DNA of 64,000 nucleotides from CALODL01 sp942492115 (GCA_942492115.1 CALODL010000035.1:1-64000); one strand, 5' to 3'; shown: positions 37,103 to 45,581, counted from the first letter of the stretch. Notes: a model not told the origin generated them from the sequence alone. Numbers and translations are program-made.

Positions 37103-40100
37103 TCAATCGGGCAGCTCGGAGGGTGTCCAGCGATTGAGGATGGTGCGGAGCAGACGTTGCATGGCGACCTGTCGTTCGTGTTCAGTAAGCGTGGCCTTAT
37201 CCAGGAGGGCCTGCGCGACGTGCTCGAGTTCCATCGTCTCCACGAGTGCGTCGACGAGCGGGTCGACCTGCGTGACGATACGTTCGTATTCGCGCTGCGC
37301 TGCGAGACGCTCGGCTGCCGGACGTGTGTCCCAGATACGGACTGTGCCATCCCCTGATCCGCTGATGAGGCATTGGCCGTCCGGGCTCCACGCCAGGGCG
37401 TAGACATAGGCGGAGTGTCCGCCCAGGGCGACGACTTCGTCGTACGTGGTCGTGTCCCACAAGCGAATTTTGGCGTCGCGCCCGCCGCTCGAAATCCTTG
37501 CACCGTCAGGGCTGTAAGCGGCGCACAGTATATCATGTCCGTGTCCGAGCAGCGTCGCGATTCGCTCGCCCGTTGCACTGGACCATACGCGGACACTTTC
37601 GTCCTGCGACGCCGTAACGATGTGGCGACTGTCGGGGCTGAACGCAATGGAACAGATGCCCCGGTCATGAGCCGCCCATTGATGGATGACATTTCCAGAT
37701 TCTGCGTCCCACAGTTGTACGGAGTGATTCGCTGAGGTGACGGCGATCCACCGACCATCGGGGCTCCACGATACTCGGCAGAGTGTATCGAATGGATTAA
37801 CGTCGGTGTGGGCATCCCACATGCTGCGCCGCAGCAGTTCGCGATTGTTGAGCACATCCCAGATGGCCACGTAGCCACTCTGTGAGGCGACGATCAGGCG
37901 TGATCCTGCCGGGTCGAATGCGATCGAATCAGGTGGCCAGGGTTTGTTGACCATCAACGCATCCTGATCGAAATCGATGGTGCGTGGAAGGTGCAGGCAA
38001 CTGGTATCAAGCAGGACGGTCTGAGGCGTGCCGGTCATGCGTTCGAAGGCCGCGGCGATGAGCGTGCCTTGTGGCGCCCGCGCCAGTACGGTCGACTTGT
38101 AGTATCCGGGGCCGGAGGCGCACACCGGTTCGCCGGAGTCGGCATCCCAGATCCGCAGCGCACCAGGCTGTCCGACGAAGCCGTCCCAACCGCCTGAGAG
38201 AATGAGGGCACCGTCCTGAGAGAAGGCCACCGGATTGACGAAACTATGGTGGCCGCGAAGCACCATCGGGTCGGCTGAACGTACGTCGCGCATGCGAATA
38301 CTGTCGACGTCGTAGCTGTACAATCGACGATCAGAACTGAACGCCAGTCCGAGGATCTGGTGGTGATGTCCGGCAAACACGGCGGTGGATTGGGCGGTCA
38401 CCATATCCCACAGCCGCACCGTTCGATCGGCCCCACCGGATGCAAGCAGCATGCCATCCGGCGAAAACATCAGCGTGCGGACGTCGCCCAGGTGGCCACG
38501 CAGGGCGGAGCGTTCGATACCGGGGCGCTCGGTCAGGTCCCAGGCATGAAGGGTTCCTGTTGTCGACGCGGATGCGAGCATCGTTGCGCGGGGATTGAAT
38601 GCCAGGCCGTGCACGGTGTCATGGTGTGGCAGGGCGTCGACCACCTCGAGAGTCGTGCTGTCGAGTATGAAAACCGCGCCACTGAGGTCGGCAGATGCAA
38701 TGAGCGCGCCATCGGGAGAGAATACTGAAGCGATCGAAGTCGTTCCGAACGCACGTGAGATCACGGCACTGCCTGTCGTCGTGTCGAACAGAGTGCGTTG
38801 GGCAGTCCCGCTGTCATCATGCGTGATGAAAGCACGTTGCCCGTCCGCGCTGACCGCAAAAGAGCCACCGCTGTCTGGAAGAACATAGCTGGCCTTGACG
38901 GTTCCCGATGTGATGTCCCACACGGTGGCTACATAAACGAACGTGTCCCCCTCCTTGGACGCGATCATGACGAACAGGCTGTCCGCGCCAATGAATCTGA
39001 TGGAATGGTAGCGCTTCACACCAGCCCAGGTGTCCCGCAGGGTCTGGGTCGTCTGGCCGCTCGAGGCGTCGACGATTCGCAAGTTGCCGTCTTCGAGGCC
39101 CACCGCTACATCACGTCCGTCAGGGCTGAGCGCGAATACCTGCAACGTCGTATCGAATGCGAGGGTCACGGCATCCTGTTGCAGGCGACTGTGCAAGTGG
39201 TCGTGTTCCCAGCCGCGGAGATGGGCCGGCGTCGATTCGAGATACTGTCGTGCGGCAGAGATCTGATGGTTTTCGAGCGCGGTGGTCGCGGCGATGATCT
39301 GTGCCCGATAGGCCTGTTGTTCGGCCACAGCCTGGCGTGCCCGGGCGACGAGGCCGAACCGTGCGCTGATGATTGCTGCCGTGATCGAGACGACTACGAC
39401 CGCGACGATGGCCGTGAATACGGCCTTGTTGCGGCGCGCGAAAACACGAATCTGATACATGGCGCTGGGGGGACGCGCTGTAATTGGCTGATTGTTCAGA
39501 TAGCGACGGACATCCGCGACCAGTGCCGAGGCGGAGGCGTAGCGTCGTTCCTTGTCCTTTTCGAGTGCCTTGCTGACGATGGTCTCGATGTCACCGCGGA
39601 GGTTATGGTCTGCGGAACTCAGTCGCGATGGGGCAAGTTCCCTGATCATCATCGAGGCTTGATGGATCGGGGCCTGTCTGACGTCGTAGGGCAGTCGTCC
39701 GGTCAGCAATTCGAACAGCACGACCCCCAGAGCGTAGACGTCCGATCGTGTATCGATTTCTTCCGGTTCTGCCGTGACTTGCTCGGGGCTCATGTACTGC
39801 AACGTTCCGACGATCTGTCCAACGTGAGTGTGCATCGTGGCCAGGGTCACGTCCGAGTCGGTGGCTCGGGCCACGCCAAAATCGATGATCTTGGGTTGCG
39901 GCGTGTCGGCTTCGGTGTCAACGAGGATATTGTCAGGCTTGATGTCACGATGGATGACACCTTTCTGGTGGCCATGGTGTACTGCCTCGCACACTCGGAT
40001 GAACAGTTCGAGTTTCTTGCGCAATCCCAGATTACGGCGTTGGGCAAATTCTGTGAGCGTTTCAGCATTGGGAATGAACTCCATGACGAAGAACGGTGTG

Positions 40101-40600
40101 GAGGAATGTCCTTCATGATGAATACCGGCATCGTAAACCTGGGCGATGCCGCTGTGCCGCAAACGCGCCAGCACGCTCGATTCATGATGGAATCGTCGTT
40201 GAAGGCTGCGGGACATCTTTTCGGGGCGAATGATCTTGAGCGCCACGCGACGGCGTGGAACATCCTGTTCCGCCTCGTACACCGCACCCATTCCGCCATG
40301 GCCGACCTCGCGGATGATGCGGTAGGGGCCGATCTGTTGGGGGATCGCTCGAGGCAACCGCTCACACATGTCCTCAGAGGAGGTGTTGCCTGCCGTCAGG
40401 GTGGGCCTTTTGAGTTGGTCATCCTCGGCAATCAACGCCTCGACTTCCGCCCGCACCCGCGCATCATCCGCGCAGCATTCGTTGAGGTAGGCCGCCTGCT
40501 GCCCGGGAGGCATCTGGCAGACCTGCTCGAAGAGCATCTCAATGCGTTCGAACTGTCGAGGAGTCAGTGGCGTCACAATCCTTATGTTAGCGGGACACAT
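37103..40600 (-). CDS. Ser/Thr protein kinase with WD40 repeat domain
   Basis: 1165 aa. An N-terminal helical region (residues 10-62) of the type often attached to planctomycete kinases, with LNECCADDARVRAEVEALI. The kinase domain spans about 91-368: Gly loop GHGGMGAVYEAE, Lys122 in VALKII, catalytic HRDIKPDN at 217-224, DFG at 240-242, and SPEQ. One membrane helix at about 393-411 places the WD40 part outside the cytoplasm. Residues 450-1110 hold about a dozen WD40 repeats (LLASGGADRTVRLWD, CLISGSGDGTVRIWD). The ATG at 40600 was chosen because an upstream ATG at 40648 lies inside the tRNA gene at 40613-40700. The start is only 12 bases from the tRNA 3' end. Confidence 0.9.
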   Translation of the reverse strand: MCPANIRIVTPLTPRQFERIEMLFEQVCQMPPGQQAAYLNECCADDARVRAEVEALIAEDDQLKRPTLTAGNTSSEDMCERLPRAIPQQIGPYRIIREVGHGGMGAVYEAEQDVPRRRVALKIIRPEKMSRSLQRRFHHESSVLARLRHSGIAQVYDAGIHHEGHSSTPFFVMEFIPNAETLTEFAQRRNLGLRKKLELFIRVCEAVHHGHQKGVIHRDIKPDNILVDTEADTPQPKIIDFGVARATDSDVTLATMHTHVGQIVGTLQYMSPEQVTAEPEEIDTRSDVYALGVVLFELLTGRLPYDVRQAPIHQASMMIRELAPSRLSSADHNLRGDIETIVSKALEKDKERRYASASALVADVRRYLNNQPITARPPSAMYQIRVFARRNKAVFTAIVAVVVVSITAAIISARFGLVARARQAVAEQQAYRAQIIAATTALENHQISAARQYLESTPAHLRGWEHDHLHSRLQQDAVTLAFDTTLQVFALSPDGRDVAVGLEDGNLRIVDASSGQTTQTLRDTWAGVKRYHSIRFIGADSLFVMIASKEGDTFVYVATVWDITSGTVKASYVLPDSGGSFAVSADGQRAFITHDDSGTAQRTLFDTTTGSAVISRAFGTTSIASVFSPDGALIASADLSGAVFILDSTTLEVVDALPHHDTVHGLAFNPRATMLASASTTGTLHAWDLTERPGIERSALRGHLGDVRTLMFSPDGMLLASGGADRTVRLWDMVTAQSTAVFAGHHHQILGLAFSSDRRLYSYDVDSIRMRDVRSADPMVLRGHHSFVNPVAFSQDGALILSGGWDGFVGQPGALRIWDADSGEPVCASGPGYYKSTVLARAPQGTLIAAAFERMTGTPQTVLLDTSCLHLPRTIDFDQDALMVNKPWPPDSIAFDPAGSRLIVASQSGYVAIWDVLNNRELLRRSMWDAHTDVNPFDTLCRVSWSPDGRWIAVTSANHSVQLWDAESGNVIHQWAAHDRGICSIAFSPDSRHIVTASQDESVRVWSSATGERIATLLGHGHDILCAAYSPDGARISSGGRDAKIRLWDTTTYDEVVALGGHSAYVYALAWSPDGQCLISGSGDGTVRIWDTRPAAERLAAQREYERIVTQVDPLVDALVETMELEHVAQALLDKATLTEHERQVAMQRLLRTILNRWTPSELPD

Positions 40601-40612
40601 GGTCCCGTGCGA

Positions 40613-40700
40613 TGGGCGGTGGAGGAGTCGAACCTCTCGTCGAGCCACTCCGCTTTTTGTGCGACGACGGATTTACAGTCCGCCGCGAAGAACACCGCCC
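40613..40700 (-). tRNA. tRNA-Tyr-like gene, anticodon GTA, lacking a normal D-arm
   Basis: 88 nt. Acceptor GGGCGGT/ACCGCCC, discriminator A, anticodon stem GCGGA/TCCGT with loop CTGTAAA (anticodon GTA), T-loop TTCGACT with four of five T-stem pairs. The long variable region (29 nt) closes with CGTCG/CGACG, as expected for bacterial type II tRNA-Tyr but longer than usual. Between acceptor and anticodon stem there are only 10 nt (GTTCTTCGCG) instead of about 19, so no D-arm can form. No CCA is encoded. It could be a degenerate copy, a tRNA-like element, or an assembly artefact. Confidence 0.6.
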
Positions 40701-40760
40701 ATACTGTGTATCCTGCATCTCCAGGACTGGCTCCTGCCCCTTCCCGGCGACAACGAGCAC

Positions 40761-40834
40761 TGCGACGGGTGAGATTCGAACTCACACTGACACGATTCTG
40801 AATCGTGCGCCTCTGCCAATTGGGCTACCGTCGC
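40761..40834 (-). tRNA. tRNA with anticodon CAG (Leu codon CUG) but type I short variable loop
   Basis: 74 nt. Acceptor GCGACGG/CCGTCGC (7 bp), discriminator A73, T8-A9, D-arm GCC/GGC, anticodon stem CACGA/TCGTG with loop TTCAGAA, a 5-nt variable loop (TCAGT), T-stem GTGAG/CTCAC and T-loop TTCGAAT. All helices are complete, so it looks functional. The anticodon CAG predicts leucine, and A73 fits leucine, but bacterial tRNA-Leu normally has a long variable arm. No CCA is encoded. Confidence 0.8.
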
Positions 40835-41015
40835 ATTCCTCCCCTCTCCCTCCCCCTCCGCTTTCCCCAAACAAGAACTCAAAGCAGGTCCATTTGGATT
40901 GCAACAACCTTCTGCTTACGCCCGAGTGTATCTCCGGTTTGGGGGAGGGGGTGGCGGAGGCGGAGGGGTTGAGTATTGTCGTCTTGATTTCTTTCTCACT
41001 TCACTCCCCACGCAC

Positions 41016-41089
41016 TGCCACGGGTGGGAGTCGAACCCACACTGTCGCGGGCTTAAACCGCGTGCCTCTGCCGATTGGGCCACCGTGGC
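41016..41089 (-). tRNA. tRNA with anticodon TAA (Leu codon UUA) but type I short variable loop
   Basis: 74 nt. Acceptor GCCACGG/CCGTGGC, A73, D-arm GCC/GGC, anticodon stem CGCGG/CCGCG, loop TTTAAGC (anticodon TAA), 5-nt variable loop ACAGT, T-stem GTGGG/CCCAC, T-loop TTCGACT. Same body as the CAG gene. Position 37 is G although A36 would usually be followed by A37, a second oddity. No CCA is encoded. Confidence 0.8.
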
Positions 41090-41213
41090 ATTCCTCCGCT
41101 CCGCCTCCGCCCCCCCCCGATTTCAGGCAATCGAGCAGTGCTTGTGCACAAGAAAACACACCAACAATCGCATCATCCCATTCAGGCGTTTGCGCCGTGC
41201 TACCGAACAGCAT

Positions 41214-41287
41214 TGCGGCCGGGGAGAGTCGAACTCCCAATCACGAGACTCTCAGTCTCGCAGCTTTGCCCATTAGCTTACGACCGC
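41214..41287 (-). tRNA. tRNA with anticodon GAG (Leu codons CUC/CUU) but type I short variable loop
   Basis: 74 nt. Acceptor GCGGTCG/CGGCCGC (one T-G pair), A73, D-stem AGCT/AGCT with GGG in the D-loop, anticodon stem CGAGA/TCTCG, loop CTGAGAG (anticodon GAG), 5-nt variable loop TGATT, T-stem GGGAG/CTCCC, T-loop TTCGACT. A complete cloverleaf. The first tRNA of the minus-strand cluster; the spacers between cluster members are 60-180 bases and rich in polypyrimidine tracts. Confidence 0.8.
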
Positions 41288-41381
41288 GCAACAAAACCAT
41301 AAGCGGCTGCGACTGCTGCGCGCACGCCTCCCATCATCGAGCACATCGATGTCTCAAATGCTCGCTCTCGAGATGCGCGCG

Positions 41382-41414
41382 AAAAAAAACTCGCCGGTTC
41401 AGAGAACCGCCGAG
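41382..41414 (-). terminator. Rho-independent terminator of the candidate small RNA
   Basis: On the minus strand a hairpin CTCGGCGGTT-CTCTG-AACCGGCGAG (nine pairs, one mismatch) followed by eight T residues. On the plus strand there is no T-run, so it acts on the minus strand only. Confidence 0.85.
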
Positions 41415-41538
41415 TGTGCGTGTGTCACATCAATGTCCGACTTAGCGCACGCTAGGCAGTCCCTCCACCAGGTAAGGTGCTAAGCAGGAACAAATAATCA
41501 AAGAATGCGCGGATCACGATACTATCTCCATCAACGTG
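41382..41538 (-). ncRNA. Candidate small RNA (~157 nt) with its own promoter and terminator
   Basis: Bounded by a good promoter (41545-41573) and a terminator (41382-41414), with no open frame of note between. The predicted RNA contains a hairpin CUUAGC/GCUAAG enclosing CACC/GGUG, and a short CACG/CGUG 5' hairpin. Length and architecture would suit a housekeeping or regulatory RNA such as 6S, but I cannot match it to a known family: SRP, tmRNA and RNase P signatures are absent. It is in the same direction as the tRNA cluster that follows. Confidence 0.45.
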
Positions 41539-41544
41539 TTTTGA

Positions 41545-41573
41545 AATATACTGCGCGTTCAGACCAAAGGCAA
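41545..41573 (-). promoter_or_regulatory. Sigma70-like promoter of the candidate small RNA
   Basis: On the minus strand TTGCCT (41573-41568), a 17-base spacer, then TATATT (41550-41545). Predicted start of transcription near 41538. Among the better matches to the consensus seen in this GC-rich window. Confidence 0.5.
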
Positions 41574-41698
41574 AGAGAAACCATTTTTTGTCCCTGGCCA
41601 GCTCCAGAGTCACAAGACGAGAGAGCTATGTGGCTTCCACAGATGCTGCTGAAGAACCTTTTGTAAGACCTGTTCCCATTCCCATGTGAGTAGAACCA

Positions 41699-42835
41699 AT
41701 GCTGGATCAACAACAGGACTTCGGTCCATTCGACGGGCGCACGTGGATCAACTGCTCGCACCAGGGCCCTCTGCCACGACCAGCAGTCGAGGCGGCGCAA
41801 CGTGCGCTCACTATGAAAACGGCCCCGCATCATCTGTTCGATTCGCGGCCGTTTACCGATGTCCCAGCGCGTCTGCGGGCAGCGCTCGGACGAGTGCTGG
41901 GCGCGGCGGAGGATGACATCATCCTGGGCAACAGCACCTCGTATGGCCTGAACATCGTAGCGGCCGGGCTCGACTGGTCAGAGGGGGACGAGGTGCTCGT
42001 CGTGAAAGGCGACTTTCCGGCAACGGCATTTCCGTGGCTCCCACTGCATGATCGCGGCGTGACCCTGCGCTTCATCGAACCGGCCGGCCCGACGCTCACG
42101 CCTGAGGACGTCGCTGCCCACGTGACGCCACGCACGCGCTTGTTGTGCACCACGTGGATCCACAGTTTCACGGGCCACGTGGTCGAGCCCAGGCCCATCG
42201 CCGACGTGTGTCGTCGGCACGGCGTGGTGTTCGTGCTCAACTGCTCACAAGGTATGGGGGCCCGGCCTTTCGATGTTGGCGCTGCCGGTGCCGATGTGGT
42301 GTGCGGCTGCGGATTCAAATGGCTGTGCGGTCCCTACGCCACGGGGTACTGCTGGATCCGCCAGGAAGTGCGCGAGACGTTACGCATGACACAGGGTTAC
42401 TGGCTGGCCAACCTGACGGCCGACGATCTTCGTGGTGAGTTCGATATCGCGCTCAGGCCCGATCTGGGTGCCCGGGCATACGACGTGTTTTGCCCGGCCA
42501 ACTTCATGAACTACATGCCGTGGACCGCCGCCATCGAGTATCTGCTGGATGTGGGTATCGAGAACATCGCAGCGCACGACGACGCACTGGTCAGCGCGAT
42601 CCTCGATGGTCTCGATCGAGACCGGTTTGACATCATCAGCCCGACCGCTAATGGCTGTCGCAGCACGATCGTGATCTGCAGGCATCGCACGGCGGCGAAG
42701 AACCGGCCGATGTTCGAAACGCTCCGGGAACAGGGGATCGATATTGCCTTGCGTCGAGGGTGTCTCCGGCTGTCGCCGCATGTGTGCAATACGATGGATG
42801 ACATCGGGCGAGCTGTCGACCTCATGAATCGATAA
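41699..42835 (+). CDS. Class V aminotransferase-fold protein with Asn at the usual PLP-Asp position
   Basis: 378 aa of the fold-type I class V (cysteine desulfurase/isopenicillin epimerase-like) family. Seen in order: INCSHQGPLP (substrate loop), ILGNSTSYGLNIVAAGL, TTWIHSFTGHVVEP, and the PLP-lysine region GCGFKWLCGPYATGY. In active members the pyridine nitrogen is held by Asp in a [VL]DGAQ-like motif; here it reads VLNCSQGMG, with Asn instead of Asp. The enzyme may therefore be inactive or catalyse a different PLP reaction. Start ATG 41699 follows GTGAGTAG. The candidate small RNA diverges from it upstream. Confidence 0.85.
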   Translation: MLDQQQDFGPFDGRTWINCSHQGPLPRPAVEAAQRALTMKTAPHHLFDSRPFTDVPARLRAALGRVLGAAEDDIILGNSTSYGLNIVAAGLDWSEGDEVLVVKGDFPATAFPWLPLHDRGVTLRFIEPAGPTLTPEDVAAHVTPRTRLLCTTWIHSFTGHVVEPRPIADVCRRHGVVFVLNCSQGMGARPFDVGAAGADVVCGCGFKWLCGPYATGYCWIRQEVRETLRMTQGYWLANLTADDLRGEFDIALRPDLGARAYDVFCPANFMNYMPWTAAIEYLLDVGIENIAAHDDALVSAILDGLDRDRFDIISPTANGCRSTIVICRHRTAAKNRPMFETLREQGIDIALRRGCLRLSPHVCNTMDDIGRAVDLMNR

Positions 42836-42850
42836 TGCGATAATGGGGTC

Positions 42851-43276
42851 TCAACGTCGAGACTTGGCTTTGGACTTCTTAGGGGTTGTCTTCGTGGGGG
42901 TTTTCTTTTTGGCGGTTTTTGTCTTCTTCTTGGCCGGTTTCGCACTGCTACCTGCAGTACTCAAGGCATAGCTTTCATCCAGCCACTTCTGCCAGGTGGC
43001 CTTCGGTATTGGACTGTCTGCCGTGAAGCGGGCCGTCACCCATCCGCCTGTACCCACCTGGTAGCAATCCGGGTCTTTCTTGGCCAGTCTGGTGGCTTCA
43101 GGAATGGACGTCTGCAGTTTGAACATCGCCTTGTACCGTCCTCCCTGCATTCCAATAAACAGAAAAGCCTTCTTGCCGCTCTTGAACGAACTTTGCGTGC
43201 AAGCAGTGCCTTCATCCACACCAGGGTAACGGCTGGCCTTGAGTCGGATGGGCGCGGTTGGGTCGGTTGTGGCCAC
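42851..43276 (-). CDS. MmcQ/YjbR-like protein with a lysine-rich tail
   Basis: 141 aa. The first ~110 residues match the small YjbR/MmcQ fold (YPGVDEGTACTQSSF, KKAFLFIGMQ, a double-wing CyaY-like domain of unknown function, sometimes DNA-associated). The last ~35 residues are a Lys/Thr/Ala/Pro tail (KPAKKKTKTAKKKTPTKT) like the C-terminal tails of histone H1-like proteins, so a nucleic-acid-binding role is plausible. GTG 43276 follows GAGGA. It is convergent with the aminotransferase gene, and repeat locus B begins about 100 bases upstream of its start. Confidence 0.75.
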   Translation of the reverse strand: MATTDPTAPIRLKASRYPGVDEGTACTQSSFKSGKKAFLFIGMQGGRYKAMFKLQTSIPEATRLAKKDPDCYQVGTGGWVTARFTADSPIPKATWQKWLDESYALSTAGSSAKPAKKKTKTAKKKTPTKTTPKKSKAKSRR

Positions 43277-43376
43277 GGGGTCCTCTTTCGATTGGCGAAC
43301 TGACGAACGTGAGTGGTGGTCATGGTATGTCCAAGCCGAACACTTCGTCAATCGTTTTGCTTGCTGCTCACTGCGC

Positions 43377-44574
43377 GATACACGCTGCGCGAGCGCAGCA
43401 CCTGCAGCCATGACCAAAGCGCCCCCTGCCCTCGCGCAGCGAGGGCAGTTGATTGGGTGGGACCATTGAACTTGACAGTAATCGCCGGGCCAAGACTGGG
43501 TGGGGAGTTCCCTCTTATTAGTAGAGGGTGCTTCATTCGGCCGGAGGGCGAAGATTTCGCGGAGCTCCAGGACAGCGGTTGCGCAGGCTCATACACCTGA
43601 GGGAGCTACCGGGCGGGCTCGGATGGCCGCCCGAGCAGTCATCTGCAGCAGACCGCGCCGAGCACACTCCGCGGCTGGAGCGCAGCGGAACTTTGCCCGG
43701 AGGCATTTCTACGATCTTGTCTTGCGCTGCGTTTGGGCGTTGTGCGCCGCTCGTCTCGCGCCACGCGCCTCTTGTCTCGCGCCTCTTGCTGCGCGTCTCT
43801 TGTCGCGCGTCGGTTAAAGACACATGGATTCTGCATCCGCTTGTTGAAGTGTATCCCGCCGGTCCGGTCCCTCGAGTCGAGTGGTGGTTGGGCGTTGCCG
43901 TTGATGCGACTCGACTTGACCATCCGGCTGCGGCGGGGTGGGTGGGCAGGCGGATGAAGAATGGCTTCATGCGGTTTCGCGCGGCGCGCCTCTTGTCTAA
44001 GCGCCTCATGCCGCGCGTCGTTGAAGACACGTGGATCCTGCATCCGCCTGTTGAAGTGTACCCCGCCGGTCCGGATCCTCAAGTCGAGTGATGGTTGGGC
44101 TTCGCCGTTGATGCGACTCGACTTGACCATCTGGCTGCGGCGGGGTGGGGGTGGGCAGGCGGATGAAGAATGGCTTCATGCGGTTGATGGTCAAGTCGGG
44201 AGTGACAGTCATGGCATATATCAAAGAGCTGCGGGTATGGCATATGGGCATCCAGATCGTGGGTGAGATTCGGGACCTGGTGGACAGTCTTCCGCGGAAC
44301 GGGGTGGGCGACTTGAAGAATCAGATGGTTCGAGCAGCGATCAGTATTCCCAGCAATGTGGCTGAGGGTGCTGGTCGCGAGAGTGATCAGGAGTTTCGCC
44401 GGTTTTTGAGAATTGCAATGGGGTCGTGTCAGGAATTGGAGACACAGATTGAGATCGTGCGGTCGTTGGGCATCGGTGATCAAGAGATCGTGAACAGGTT
44501 GGTCGAATGTGTCGATCACGAGGGGCGGATGTTGAGGTGTTTGTTGAGGCGGCTGTGAGACGTCCGTGCCGCAA
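43377..44574 (+). repeat. Locus B, tandem unit 1 (1198 bp, carries an FHB gene)
   Basis: Begins GATACACGCTGC. Then comes the hairpin CTGCCCTCGC-GCA-GCGAGGGCAG, the GATTGGGTGGG and GGGTGGGGAGTTCC steps, the GGGCGG/CCGCCC hairpin with TCGGAT in its loop (43611-43626), and CCGCGGCTGGAGCGCAGCGG. Next are a TCTCGCGCCTCTTG-type tandem array (43755-43815), the ~180-base pre-FHB block, and the FHB gene. In this unit the pre-FHB block is present twice (about 43826-43975 and 44017-44185), which explains its extra ~190 bp over unit 2. Confidence 0.9.
44211..44558 (+). CDS. Four-helix-bundle protein, S23/IVS family (locus B, copy 1)
   Basis: 115 aa. Hallmark SIPSNVAEGAGR with NQMVRAAI before it and GSCQELETQIEI after it; starts MAYIKELRVWHMG. 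The ATG at 44211 follows GTCGGGAGTGACAGTC, the same leader context as the locus A gene (CGGGAGATGGTGAC). The protein is identical to copy 2. Free-standing members of this family have no agreed function. Relatives are 23S rRNA intervening-sequence proteins and the RNA-binding Avd subunit of diversity-generating retroelements. Confidence 0.88.
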   Translation: MAYIKELRVWHMGIQIVGEIRDLVDSLPRNGVGDLKNQMVRAAISIPSNVAEGAGRESDQEFRRFLRIAMGSCQELETQIEIVRSLGIGDQEIVNRLVECVDHEGRMLRCLLRRL

Positions 44575-45581
44575 GATACACGCTGCACAAGCACAGCAAG
44601 TGCAGCCATGACCAAAGCGCCCCCTGCCCTCGCTAGGCGAGGGCAGTTGATTGGGTGGGCCCATTGAACTTGGCAGTAATCGCCGGGCTAAAACTGGGTG
44701 GGGAGTTCCCTCTTATTAGTAGAGGGTGGTGCTTCATTCGGCCGGAGGGCGAAGATTTCGCGGAGCTCCAGGACAGCGGTTGCGCAGGCTCATACACCTG
44801 AGGGAGCTACCGGGCGGGCTCGGATGGCCGCCCGAGCAGTCATCTGCAGCAGACCGCGCCGAGCACACTCCGCGGCTGGAGCGCAGCGGAACTTTGCCCG
44901 GAGGCCTTTCTACGATCTCGTCTTGCGCTGCGTTTGGGCGTTGTGCGCCGCTCGTCTCGCGCCACGCGCCTCTTGTCTCGCGCCTCTTGTCTCGCGCCTC
45001 TTGCTTCGCGTCTCTTGCCGCGCGTCGTTGAAGATACGTGGATCCTGCATCCGCCTGTTGAAGTGTACCCCGCCGGTCCGGATCCTCAAGTCGAGTGATG
45101 GTTGGGCTTCGCCGTTGATGCGACTCGACGTGACCATCCGGCTGCGGCGGGGTGGGGGTGGGCAGGCGGATGAAGAATGGCTTCATGCGGTTGATGGTCA
45201 AGTCGGGAGTGACAGTCATGGCATATATCAAAGAGCTGCGGGTATGGCATATGGGCATCCAGATCGTGGGTGAGATTCGGGACCTGGTGGACAGTCTTCC
45301 GCGGAACGGGGTGGGCGACTTGAAGAATCAGATGGTTCGAGCAGCGATCAGTATTCCCAGCAATGTGGCTGAGGGTGCTGGTCGCGAGAGTGATCAGGAG
45401 TTTCGCCGGTTTTTGAGAATTGCAATGGGGTCGTGTCAGGAATTGGAGACACAGATTGAGATCGTGCGGTCGTTGGGCATCGGTGATCAAGAGATCGTGA
45501 ACAGGTTGGTCGAATGTGTCGATCACGAGGGGCGGATGTTGAGGTGTTTGTTGAGGCGGCTGTGAGACGTCCGTGCCGCAA
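44575..45581 (+). repeat. Locus B, tandem unit 2 (1007 bp, carries an FHB gene)
   Basis: Same order as unit 1 with one pre-FHB block. The period from this unit to the next is exactly 1007 bases at the TGACCAAAGCG landmark (44609 and 45616). The tandem array TCTCGCGCCTCTTG is repeated three times before the GCGCGTCGTTGAAGA step. Near-identity with unit 1 indicates a recent duplication. Confidence 0.92.
45218..45565 (+). CDS. Four-helix-bundle protein, S23/IVS family (locus B, copy 2)
   Basis: 115 aa, identical in sequence to the copy at 44211-44558, including about 60 bases of leader. The perfect identity of both gene and leader, in a 1007-bp tandem arrangement, means either very recent duplication or ongoing gene conversion. 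Domain and motifs as for copy 1. Confidence 0.88.
   Translation: MAYIKELRVWHMGIQIVGEIRDLVDSLPRNGVGDLKNQMVRAAISIPSNVAEGAGRESDQEFRRFLRIAMGSCQELETQIEIVRSLGIGDQEIVNRLVECVDHEGRMLRCLLRRL

Noticed and set aside
38798..40801. A 667-codon plus-strand open frame
   Set aside because: Antisense to the WD40 kinase and running through the tRNA genes; no domain recognised.
40759..40834. Reading the first type I tRNA as tRNA-Gln with T1-A72 and G73
   Set aside because: Shifting the acceptor by one base gives a standard 7/5 cloverleaf with G1-C72 and A73, and the anticodon loop TTCAGAA gives CAG, not CTG.
41415..41538. SRP, tmRNA or RNase P RNA in the small RNA candidate
   Set aside because: None of the signature sequences of these RNAs is present.
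27684..45565. Diversity-generating retroelement, because FHB resembles Avd
   Set aside because: No reverse transcriptase and no template/variable repeat pair with adenine-specific differences.
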